A stretch of DNA of 30,036 nucleotides, taken from a virus. Shown here piece after piece: positions 16,201-23,538 of this stretch; the stretch's first letter is position 1, and each line of letters begins with the position of its first letter. The position numbers and the translations under genes were made by a program. The notes below the pieces were generated by a model. The model was not told the DNA's origin, did not search any database, and saw nothing but the letters and a program-made list of their open reading frames with translations. The stretch covers positions 1 to 30,036 of the IMG/VR virus record IMGVR_UViG_3300025151_000193, one strand, 5' to 3'.

Positions 16201-16514
16201 TCAATTGTTAATTCTGTATTAGAAGACGGGGAAAATGTATCTAACAAATCTATGTCTATTTGAACTCTATTGTCAGACGCATACGCTACGGTAGTGTCGC
16301 TAAGTTTAATTCCATTAACAAAACCATTACTATTATTGCTGGTATTTATATAAGCACTTAGTCCAGAAGTATTATTTTGAAAATCTGCAGCGGCTACAAT
16401 ATAGTTTGAATCAATAGGATCAATAAACATTACTGCATCTGTACTGCCTAAATTCTGGTCTTTTGAAACCGTAATTGAAACATCTGATATTTTTTTACAG
16501 TTTGTTAATGCCAT
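13248..16514 (-). CDS. Tail/adhesin protein with cadherin/Ig-like repeats, 1088 aa
   Basis: Three tandem beta-sandwich repeats of the bacterial Ig/cadherin-like (Big_9 or VCBS-type) class lie at about residues 480-590, 593-700 and 725-830. Their hallmarks are SSKVITLTGTDPDND, WIAITLTGSDPEG and SEEITLTATDAESD, each followed by a VxFxI strand and a GxL turn; the acidic loops could bind calcium. Residues 1-470 are Ser/Asn/Thr-rich beta structure, and 850-1088 form a distinct C-terminal domain rich in Tyr and Arg with no repeat. Lying after the muzzle gene, it is the best receptor-binding candidate in the window, perhaps recognising host surface glycans. No coiled coil, collagen or chaperone signature is seen. 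The start is 1 nt after the previous stop. Confidence 0.72.
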   Translation of the reverse strand: MALTNCKKISDVSITVSKDQNLGSTDAVMFIDPIDSNYIVAAADFQNNTSGLSAYINTSNNSNGFVNGIKLSDTTVAYASDNRVQIDIDLLDTFSPSSNTELTIDIDGSAIHVNDLTFSIAGSYYFQQQGNISITPSSSSYSAIGKNNEIKTLFTLTFATSTGYYLNDVPDYEILVGESYSDNYIFTAFDRVYTDGYLTSVKIKVEWQFLKQNLSEHNIVFYPNVIEETTPLFAIDNFEMDTSIIPKNGAVRDITITGTPGASFLFSITNDNNYTYDFELNEFTSSPTNLSDVLDEFGKFEQIDIEFPAVISKEKYQLSLQGGTSPSSVTTKNGLTNNDPFTWEIQAAELISVVIGAAYTNVASLINSVNITNNSLIGELGADYSDETGDTFEEEDLSIVINGTTNLYVRKEVEFSSAYSNESDFTNSVQDSNGGTLFNIRDMNISGDGTNQITISAKFSVLIVGATDVFSNLNLDNLINRAPSVSSTQAFNGQQGSSKVITLTGTDPDNDTLVFKITQNVTFGDLYEEDDVTFSTPINAPHLLTDGNKNKVRFKHDNSTNFSPTFKYKANDSFQDSNSECTVTGTIAATNNPPSADPQTVEVNQHGWIAITLTGSDPEGAEVDFKITSIPSNGKLFNALLVNSLSSSDPYGIASAPSYYYNDYSSDRLIDQTPRVLGIEGGRHSKNTVVFFYSSGSYSSTSFGFKTSDGKNDSTEVTVTINVNTAPIATFNQLTIDEGDSEEITLTATDAESDTVSFEIQKLPLRGTLTDSNGTGIVRVPYSLSGSNVIYKNNSANPAAGVDDTFIYIPIDEHGARGGGETVDITVNTPPVADYLGTLERGADTGSLESLGFYNISLNASPIYTVGGIPDWFVNYSSIGNQAGRLVVGTGGAILGLNLSIPEMEGTAELQQGVPNTYWQDGARFSYIDFRLFKTINQRDAFKTAFEQFAMGTSNSQNTRQSHRVTSNMSGQVARLSNYSNGSFLYHRQRMPFYLTKGSTGYRRMYVEDNSDGISLSIYEQRAEQRTIYGAYPRLAFVKLPAGTYYYGLQLRIQLNLDSAYTHILDYAPVTVQLRKMHPSQILPFERD

Positions 16515-16515
16515 A

Positions 16516-19500
16516 TTAATCGTTATTTTCTTTAATTGTTATTGTAACTTCTGTTTGACCAACCGTATCTTCTATTGACTGCAATGTGTCTATACCTTGT
16601 GTTGAAAATTCTTTAGTGTCTAGCCCTCCTGTTTGTGTAATATCATTCCAAGAGTTTTCTATACCTTTGATAAAATTGTAATATTTACCCTCTTCTTCTA
16701 TAAACGTTGATACATCGCCATTTTGTTGATCAGTTATTATTGATGAGCAAGTCCAACCAGTGTCCCCCTCATAATTAACAGTTTTGTAATTTTTAATTTC
16801 TGAAGGATTTGAATTTAGTATTAATTTAACTGAAGACTTTTCTGCTGACCCTCCATAGAATGTATTACGTGTTTCATTATTATGTGAATATAGTTCGCCA
16901 TTTTTAAAAGTATAGTAAATACTGTTCAATGATAAACCCGACTCTGGTATATAAGATTTTCTACTTGGCCAACCTTGAGCTTCCTCTTTATAGCTAACAG
17001 TATCTAATGATTCTAAAATTTCACCATCATTACTTTCTTCTACTAATGTTAAATTATAATTTCCTTTTCTAACATCAAATGTTCCAATTATTCTATTTGA
17101 TAAATTTAGCTTATCATAAAAATAACTTTGCATTCCTTTTGCTGAAATAGATTCAAGTCCATTTCTGGAAAGCCTCATTACCATTCCTCTAGATTTATCA
17201 GCAAAGTACATTCTGTAACCATAAGAAGCAAAGCTTTCAGGGTTTTTAGATATACCAAATTCTCCTACAAACGGTATAGCTTGCCCTAAGACTGCTGCAT
17301 TTGAGGTAACATTGGCATTTCCATCTGCATTAAACAAAGCGTCTTTTTGCGCTAGTACTTTTAAAACTTTATCTTCGCAAAATGTTATAAGATCTGTGTC
17401 TCTTGTATGAAGCTTTTGAATTGAACCATATTCAGGGTTTAAATCTTTAGTTATGTTTTCAGCTGCAATAAACTGATTTAATCGGTTTATACCGCTTGTA
17501 GAATTAAATATACCTGAAAATATTAATCCATTTTTACGTCTTTCTTCTTTATATTGTTCGGCAAGAGGTGCGGAAACTTTTACACCCTTAGAAATAATTG
17601 GAGCGTTAAAATCATCTCTAATCCTGTTTGATTCAACACCATTGCCAAATGAAAAACAATTAAACCAATCTAATTCTTGGGTACCTCCATGCTCGCTTAT
17701 AGGTAGAGCATTGCTAGCTTCATAATATATATCTATATCAACGGCCTCTTTTGGTTCTGTTTCAAATATTGCAGGGTTAAAACTTCTAAATTGTTGTTCG
17801 CTAGAATATTCTTGCAATATTTCTATATTAAACTCTTTATCTTTGCCTATTCCAAATTGCAGTAATGCAGCGTCAAACTTATTTTGACTAGTTGCGTCTA
17901 CTTTAAAATTTTTAATTCTTTTATCAAGCTCAAAAACAAATAAGATTTGCATATTAGATTTCCAATCTAGCTTTCTGTTTACATTTTCTTTAGCCATTGC
18001 GCGATAAGCGTAGTTCTTAATTGTGTATACATTTTTTTCAGGGTCTTGTGAAAACCTAATTTTTGTTCCCTTAGTAGTCATAGCGGTAAGAAAACTTTGG
18101 TATCGCCCTTGCGAATCAGCTTTTGCATCGGCTAAAGTATGAGCTGAAACGTATTGTAAGCATATTTTATTTCTTCCGGGACCTATAGGCTGATCAACCC
18201 ACCAGCTATAATATTTATTCCCACTAGGCATTAGAGTTAATTTAGTTCCTTTTCTATCACCCATCCATTTTCTTGGACGATGCTGATCCACAAAAAATCT
18301 ATTATGCCCCCTGTCTTCTCTCCAATGCCTATACGCCGACTCATCACCTCCAAACCCAAACCTATTTAAAATAGCGGTTGACTCTACTATAGAATATTCA
18401 TCTTCTGTAAAAACATTTGTTATATTTTCATTTATAACGCCGTCTCTATGTACCTTTGCAAAAAACCTACCCAAGAATTCTTTTTTATTTTTTAGTTCAC
18501 GCTTAAAAAATTCGACACCTACGCTTGGAGCCCCTTCCGTGCTTCCTGAGTTAGTTCCAGTAGGAAAAAAAACGTTAAGATCTTCTCCAAATTTTTTTTC
18601 AATATTTACAGTATAAACATCTTGTTTTGAGGCGGACCCAAAAGGCTTAGCTATTGACGATATCTCATAAAATTGTGTTTTTCCAAGGGAAGGCGCGTAT
18701 ATTTTTAAATATCTGCTAGAGTCTAGCAATAAATTTGTTGATTCACCAAAAACTTCGTTAAATGAATCTTCTCTTATTTCAAAAAAAGTAGCATCTTTTT
18801 TAGGAAAATTAATATCATCAAATATATTTTGTCCGGTTGTTGGGCTTTGCACAACTCCATAAGAACTATAAAATAATTTTAATTCTTCCGGAGCTTCATT
18901 TTTAATATCTATAATTTTATATTTTGCAGTATCTGTTATTAAATTATCTGAGTTATGTGCTTTTTTAAGTATTATAAAAGTTTCTTCATCAACTTTATTT
19001 CTTTCAGATGATGGAAAGCTAAGCCAAATATTTCCGTCTTCCGCGTCATACCAGCGGTCCATAGCAAGGTTATAGTATTGATTGCTTGTTTCTTTTATGT
19101 AATATTTAAAATTTGTTGCAAATACAGGGGGATCATTATTTACGGACACTTCAAAACCGCTATATTTATTTGAATAATCTTTATTTAGCCTCAATACTCC
19201 AGAATCATCAGTTTGGATTGGGGTTTCACGGCCGTACTGGTCTAAATAAGTTACACCTAGCTGGTATGTCCGCATTGATTTTATAGATTTACCATATTTT
19301 TCCTCTCCTTCAGGCTGAAACCTAGAACTGTTAGCACTGCAGGAAAATTGCATTGCTATATTTTTATTTAAATTGTCTATTAAATTAAAATTTTGTAAAT
19401 AATTACCATATATTAATCTATTGGCAACAATTTCTTGAGCTTTTGCTTTTTTAGGAACGTTATCATATGGCCTTAACAACTGATTAGCAGGTAATACTTT

Positions 19501-20736
19501 ATGTATTAATTCAGATTCAATTTCATAAAAATTTTCTTTCCATTCTTGATCAGAATATTCAAAGGATTTTATACTATATATATTGGTGCTAGAATCTTTT
19601 TTAAACAATATCTCTACTTCAGTAACTTGGCTAGGTATATATGAATTAATAAAATTTGATATTTTTAAATATCTTAAATTATTTGACATACCTGTATTAA
19701 ACCCTCTTGCTGAATCATATTCAAAATCTCCAGGTACGAAAGCAGACTGTGTGAAGGGGCTCATTGGAGAGTACTCCCCGTCTTTGTACTTATACCTATA
19801 AGCAAACCTTACAAACTCTTTTTCAAATAAAGGATCCTCTTGCACAAGCTCAAAAACATATAATTTTTCTGAAATAGGAGTATTTTCAGAAATGGAATCT
19901 ATTTTAAAGCTATAAGTGTAACCAGTTTGAGGGGCGCTCCTGCAAATAGCATTAATTTCTACACCTATTTCTTCATCAGAAACTTCTTCTGATAAAAATA
20001 TTTTTATTTTGTCATTTCTCTTAAAATTTGGTTTAGCCAAAAGATCCACACTAAAAGAAGAGTAACTTGTACTGCTTCTAAGTGTGCCACCAACTGAAAA
20101 ATTAACTATCGCTGATGCTGTTATTACAGAGGGGGTGCCATCTCTTTCAAACCTATTGGTGCTTGCTATTGTAAGTGTAGGAGCTTCTGTAGGTCCACAT
20201 TTTATAACCGTTATATCTTTTTCTTCAAAATCGTATTCGGTACCGTCATATTTTATAAGCTTAGTGTGCGTGGAAAAATCTTCACTGCCTTCTTTGCAAT
20301 CTTCTATGTTTATTTTTTTAGGCTCAGAATTGTCATCTGTAAAAAATAATAATCCGTCAATTATATTAACACCTGTTATTAATTTTGATTTATCAAATTT
20401 TAAAACATCTGAAGTATCTACCAATACAGGGCTAACAATTCTAGTTGACTCGTCATACTCGGCAATAGCATCAATATCGTCTCCAGCTATAAACCAATAT
20501 ATTTTATTATTTTCTGTGTCTGCTATTGATCCAATACATTTACCGCCTGTGATGTTTATAGCTGAATTATAAGCAAGCTTATTACCTAAAACATTTTGCA
20601 TAACACCAATATCCGAACCATCAGATGTTGATATTTGCACATTTAACGCATCTCTATATTCGCCATTAGGAACTATTCTTTCATCAAGGTCTTTATTCAT
20701 TTTACCTTTGATGAATACGTTTTTGGTTATTGGCAT
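16516..20736 (-). CDS. Muzzle/tail stabilisation protein, 1406 aa
   Basis: The N-terminus carries the conserved opening IKGKMNKDLDERIVPNGEYR, then DALNVQISTSDGSDIG and a VLGNKL turn. I recognise this from proteins annotated as stabilisation protein in Bacteroidota podoviruses, including crAss-like phages, where the counterpart is the muzzle that closes the tail tube. NRLIYGNYLQNFN near residue 435 is another recurring element. The rest is mostly beta-rich, consistent with propeller and sandwich domains, without a transmembrane segment. Length fits the muzzle class (about 1.3-1.5 thousand aa). It follows the two ring/adaptor genes by 3 nt. The tail role is well supported by position; the structural assignment is inferred. 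Confidence 0.75.
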   Translation of the reverse strand: MPITKNVFIKGKMNKDLDERIVPNGEYRDALNVQISTSDGSDIGVMQNVLGNKLAYNSAINITGGKCIGSIADTENNKIYWFIAGDDIDAIAEYDESTRIVSPVLVDTSDVLKFDKSKLITGVNIIDGLLFFTDDNSEPKKINIEDCKEGSEDFSTHTKLIKYDGTEYDFEEKDITVIKCGPTEAPTLTIASTNRFERDGTPSVITASAIVNFSVGGTLRSSTSYSSFSVDLLAKPNFKRNDKIKIFLSEEVSDEEIGVEINAICRSAPQTGYTYSFKIDSISENTPISEKLYVFELVQEDPLFEKEFVRFAYRYKYKDGEYSPMSPFTQSAFVPGDFEYDSARGFNTGMSNNLRYLKISNFINSYIPSQVTEVEILFKKDSSTNIYSIKSFEYSDQEWKENFYEIESELIHKVLPANQLLRPYDNVPKKAKAQEIVANRLIYGNYLQNFNLIDNLNKNIAMQFSCSANSSRFQPEGEEKYGKSIKSMRTYQLGVTYLDQYGRETPIQTDDSGVLRLNKDYSNKYSGFEVSVNNDPPVFATNFKYYIKETSNQYYNLAMDRWYDAEDGNIWLSFPSSERNKVDEETFIILKKAHNSDNLITDTAKYKIIDIKNEAPEELKLFYSSYGVVQSPTTGQNIFDDINFPKKDATFFEIREDSFNEVFGESTNLLLDSSRYLKIYAPSLGKTQFYEISSIAKPFGSASKQDVYTVNIEKKFGEDLNVFFPTGTNSGSTEGAPSVGVEFFKRELKNKKEFLGRFFAKVHRDGVINENITNVFTEDEYSIVESTAILNRFGFGGDESAYRHWREDRGHNRFFVDQHRPRKWMGDRKGTKLTLMPSGNKYYSWWVDQPIGPGRNKICLQYVSAHTLADAKADSQGRYQSFLTAMTTKGTKIRFSQDPEKNVYTIKNYAYRAMAKENVNRKLDWKSNMQILFVFELDKRIKNFKVDATSQNKFDAALLQFGIGKDKEFNIEILQEYSSEQQFRSFNPAIFETEPKEAVDIDIYYEASNALPISEHGGTQELDWFNCFSFGNGVESNRIRDDFNAPIISKGVKVSAPLAEQYKEERRKNGLIFSGIFNSTSGINRLNQFIAAENITKDLNPEYGSIQKLHTRDTDLITFCEDKVLKVLAQKDALFNADGNANVTSNAAVLGQAIPFVGEFGISKNPESFASYGYRMYFADKSRGMVMRLSRNGLESISAKGMQSYFYDKLNLSNRIIGTFDVRKGNYNLTLVEESNDGEILESLDTVSYKEEAQGWPSRKSYIPESGLSLNSIYYTFKNGELYSHNNETRNTFYGGSAEKSSVKLILNSNPSEIKNYKTVNYEGDTGWTCSSIITDQQNGDVSTFIEEEGKYYNFIKGIENSWNDITQTGGLDTKEFSTQGIDTLQSIEDTVGQTEVTITIKENND

Positions 20737-20739
20737 ATA

Positions 20740-21885
20740 TTAGTGTTTAATCCATTTAGATTTTCCTCGTAGCGTTTGCGTAAGTTCTTCTGTTTTTAAA
20801 TTTGACAGTCGCAGCTTAGCCTGCCTTACAGCTGCAAATCTTTCTTTTTTAAATCTTGCTACAAGATATTCGGGTGTGTTTTGCCTAGTTGATAGTATTG
20901 CATGAGCTATGCTTTTGTACATTGCCTCTTCGGCAAATTTATGCACAAGCTTTTCTTCTTCAGTTGCAACCCCATCACTTATGTATTTAAGCGTTATAAT
21001 ACGTCCCGAGACATGGCTTGAAAAGAATATTTTACCTCTAGCGTTATCTATAAAAAATAAACCGTTAGAGTTCATATGTTCGGGCGAAGAGCCAAACCGT
21101 TGGCCATAAAGTACTTGAAATGTATTATTTGTTTCTGTATAAAAATCATTTTTAGCTTCTTCGGAAAAGTCTTGATTTTTAAATTTTTTCCATGTTTCGG
21201 AAGGTGTTGCTGTTAATAGATTACCCTCACTGTCAAAAAGATAATTGTAATTGTCATCTTGTAGCAGTGGAGTAGGGTTACTTGTTTTAATTGCAGGATA
21301 TAGTGTTCTTTCTACACCTCCGTCATCAACCCAGCTTAATTTAACGTAGTTTACGTAGTCGTGAGGAAGTTTCATTTGCAAATCAGTAGGAACTTCTATC
21401 TCTTGTGATTTCTCGCTCTTAAACGTGTCGTAACTCAATTCTTGAATTGCTCTTTGAGCAAAGAACAATACGTTATTTCTTTTAACCTTTGGTATAATTT
21501 TTTCTTCACCTACGTAAGCAACCATAAAGTTGTTTATAATATCTTTTAGTTTTATAAACTGATAGCCACCTAATTTATCTTCAGCATTTATTTGAATTAC
21601 TGTTATTAACAAACCATTTTTTGGTGCACCTAAATTTGGATCCCCTTCTAAAACGTTTGTATTATTTGTATTTCCAGAAAAAGTTACAATGCCTGTATTG
21701 CCATCATAAGCATAATTTTCTATGCTTATTTCTTTGCCGTTTACATATACATCAATATCCGCTTTTTTTGCTGGTATAGGATCTAGCGCAGCGGTAGTGA
21801 TAGTAAATGTTTTCGTTGTGCCATCACCGGTAAAATTAACGCTGTTATTATAATAACGTTCGTGTGTAATGTTAAATAATGCCAT
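20740..21885 (-). CDS. Ring/adaptor-type tail protein with fused N-terminal fibre-like module, 381 aa
   Basis: Residues about 1-100 form a beta module of the kind found at the N-terminus of T7-like fibres: VNFTGDGTTKTFTITT, then IDVYVNGKEI and TGIVTFSG. Residues about 110-380 look like a ring or tail adaptor protein, with a helical start (NNVLFFAQRAIQELSYDT) and the element LPHDYVNYVKLSWVDDGG typical of ring proteins of crAss-like and related phages. The C-terminus is helical and basic (RLSNLKTEELTQTLRG). It would sit between portal-adaptor and muzzle; the fused module could anchor a fibre. Gaps to both neighbours are 3 nt. The domain split is read by eye. Confidence 0.68.
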   Translation of the reverse strand: MALFNITHERYYNNSVNFTGDGTTKTFTITTAALDPIPAKKADIDVYVNGKEISIENYAYDGNTGIVTFSGNTNNTNVLEGDPNLGAPKNGLLITVIQINAEDKLGGYQFIKLKDIINNFMVAYVGEEKIIPKVKRNNVLFFAQRAIQELSYDTFKSEKSQEIEVPTDLQMKLPHDYVNYVKLSWVDDGGVERTLYPAIKTSNPTPLLQDDNYNYLFDSEGNLLTATPSETWKKFKNQDFSEEAKNDFYTETNNTFQVLYGQRFGSSPEHMNSNGLFFIDNARGKIFFSSHVSGRIITLKYISDGVATEEEKLVHKFAEEAMYKSIAHAILSTRQNTPEYLVARFKKERFAAVRQAKLRLSNLKTEELTQTLRGKSKWIKH

Positions 21886-21888
21886 CTA

Positions 21889-22656
21889 TTATGCTTTTTC
21901 TTGTTGAACGTCTTTTGCTTCTTCGGCAGAACCAACTTGATAAACACTCGGGTCTTTAATTGATACACCTGCTAGTTGTAATATTTTTATTACAAGATCA
22001 GTTTCTTCTGAATCATGCAGTTCAAAATTTACAGAGCCTGTTGCATTGTAAAGTAAATCGCCGTTTACTTCATAGTAATTCCAAACAACCTTGGCTGGTT
22101 TTTTAATATAATTAAAACTAACTAAAGGATTGTGTTGATCGTTTAATAGATCTGTAGAATTTTCTGAAACAATAGCGCTGTTACCATATATTTTTACGCC
22201 ATTGGTATCTCTAGTATATATAGGAAAATCGTCTGTTGGTTTTGAAAGAGGTGAAGATGTAATGTATAAATATTCGTTTTTATTAACGTGCTCGGCTTCT
22301 ACACCATTATACATTACAGCGCCTAATCTATATAAATCAGATGGAATGGTAAAGTAACCATTAGAATACTGAATTAATTCTGCGTCACTAGGTAGATTAG
22401 AGGGCTCAGTATCAGACACTTTGGTAGTTTCAAATATACTTATTTTTTCTTCAAGTATATCAACCATGTCGGAGTATTCTGTGCTGTTGCCCGGTAATCT
22501 GCTAAACTGATTTAAATCGTAAAAATACTGCTCGAATATATCTAGCTGCGCTTGATTAGCAAATAAGTTATACTCAACTGGCGCTAAGTAACCGCGTTGT
22601 TCTTTATTAAGTATTGCCAATACTCTTTGATATACTGTATCTACACTTACTGCCAT
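21889..22656 (-). CDS. Head-tail adaptor/ring protein, 255 aa
   Basis: The N-terminus is helical (MAVSVDTVYQRVLAILNKEQ, then YLAPVEYNLFANQAQLDIFEQYFY), the arrangement of gp4/gp8-type adaptors that dock under the portal. The middle is beta-rich (YFTIPSDLYRLGAVMY, a common ring-protein strand), and the helical end is VIKILQLAGVSIKDPSVYQ. There is no signal peptide. The gene is first after a strong terminator-like hairpin and starts with an A/T leader (TATTAATATG), so its expression may depend on read-through. Adaptor function is inferred from order and secondary-structure pattern; I could not identify a named family with certainty. Confidence 0.62.
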   Translation of the reverse strand: MAVSVDTVYQRVLAILNKEQRGYLAPVEYNLFANQAQLDIFEQYFYDLNQFSRLPGNSTEYSDMVDILEEKISIFETTKVSDTEPSNLPSDAELIQYSNGYFTIPSDLYRLGAVMYNGVEAEHVNKNEYLYITSSPLSKPTDDFPIYTRDTNGVKIYGNSAIVSENSTDLLNDQHNPLVSFNYIKKPAKVVWNYYEVNGDLLYNATGSVNFELHDSEETDLVIKILQLAGVSIKDPSVYQVGSAEEAKDVQQEKA

Positions 22657-22670
22657 ATTAATATTTTAAT

Positions 22671-22698
22671 AAAAAGGCCCACAAAGCTGTGAGCCTTT
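22671..22698 (-). terminator. Intrinsic terminator after the 252-aa head-region gene
   Basis: On the minus strand the RNA reads AAAGGCTCACA, loop GCTT, TGTGGGCCTTT, an 11-bp stem with one mismatch, followed directly by TTTTTATT. The arms are 22673-22683 and 22688-22698. The plus-strand reading has no T-tract, so the signal belongs to minus-strand transcription. It lies 8 nt after the stop of the 252-aa gene and 15 nt before the adaptor gene's start. Confidence 0.8.
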
Positions 22699-22706
22699 CA
22701 CAACTT

Positions 22707-23465
22707 TTAAGCCAAACGTTTTTCTATTGTTTGGTAAACTTCAATACCTTCGTCAGTTTTAAACCATGCGGCTAACGCTGAATAAGGGTTTTCATCAAAT
22801 GGTACAGTTAAAAGTTTTCTGTCATTGCTAGCCCATTTAAATGTTCGTTGATCGTTTGATAATTTTATAATGCCTTGCTCCACAGCTTTAATTCCCATGT
22901 TACGTATATTGACATTTTCATCTTGCGACAATTCTAAGAATAAATAAGGATTTGATCTAGCAAATAATAACAAATCTCTTTTGAGCTCTTTAGATGTCAT
23001 GGTAGAAACTTTATTTCCAAGCTCAGCTCTTAATATCGCTTCTGCTCTATCAACGTCAGTTTGCGACGCCACATTCAAAGCTTGAATTTCCATTTCTAAA
23101 TAATCTATATCGTTTTCAGCTATTTTAACAGGATTATATTCTTTATAAACTTTCCCGTTATCTGGATGATATAGTGATAATATTTTTTGTAGAATTACTT
23201 TTTCTCTAGGAACAAACAACTGGCCATCTCTAAATATAATATGCCCAAGCCTTGCATTACCTTTAAATTCATCTACAAAAACAGTTTTTTGATTTATGGT
23301 ATATTTTATTTCTCTTTCATATCCCATATCCTCATCGAACCAATAAATACCTTTGCTTTTTAACATATAAACAATAGGTCTTTTATTTCCTTTTAGTTCG
23401 TACAATCTGTCTTTTATTTCCCATTTTGGAGCAGCTTTTACCGCTGCCTTTTTTTCTTTTGCCAT
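22707..23465 (-). CDS. Head-region protein of unknown function, 252 aa
   Basis: The N-terminus is Lys/Ala-rich and probably disordered (MAKEKKAAVKAAPK). It is followed by a compact beta-rich part (RPIVYMLKSKGIYWFDED, KTVFVDEFKG, GHIIFRDGQLFVPREKVI) and a helical C-terminal half with LSLYHPDNGKVY and RDLLLFARSNPYLFLEL. It occupies the slot right after the major capsid gene, where head completion or decoration proteins are usually encoded. It is flanked by terminators on both sides (23479-23523 and 22671-22698), so it may be expressed at a level between capsid and tail proteins. I do not recognise the family. Confidence 0.6.
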   Translation of the reverse strand: MAKEKKAAVKAAPKWEIKDRLYELKGNKRPIVYMLKSKGIYWFDEDMGYEREIKYTINQKTVFVDEFKGNARLGHIIFRDGQLFVPREKVILQKILSLYHPDNGKVYKEYNPVKIAENDIDYLEMEIQALNVASQTDVDRAEAILRAELGNKVSTMTSKELKRDLLLFARSNPYLFLELSQDENVNIRNMGIKAVEQGIIKLSNDQRTFKWASNDRKLLTVPFDENPYSALAAWFKTDEGIEVYQTIEKRLA

Positions 23466-23478
23466 GATATAATATAAT

Positions 23479-23523
23479 AAAAAATTTAAAAAAGTAAACC
23501 CGAGGTGGTATAACCACCCCGAG
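23479..23523 (-). terminator. Intrinsic terminator after the major capsid gene
   Basis: The minus-strand RNA reads CTCGGGGTGG, loop TTATA, CCACCTCGGG, a 10-bp G+C-rich stem with two G-U pairs (arms 23514-23523 and 23499-23508), followed by TTTACTTTTTTAAATTTTTT. It starts 15 nt after the capsid stop. It is by far the most G+C-rich short element in this A/T-rich region and is placed as expected for a highly expressed capsid mRNA. Confidence 0.85.
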
Positions 23524-23538
23524 TGTTACATAACTAAT

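Noticed and set aside
20084-20572. 162-codon open frame on the plus strand, and similar plus-strand frames at 317-529, 4707-5039 and 9045-9386
   Set aside because: Each lies wholly or mostly inside minus-strand genes with recognisable products or clean operon packing, and reads as low-complexity Ser/Leu/Phe sequence typical of antisense frames.
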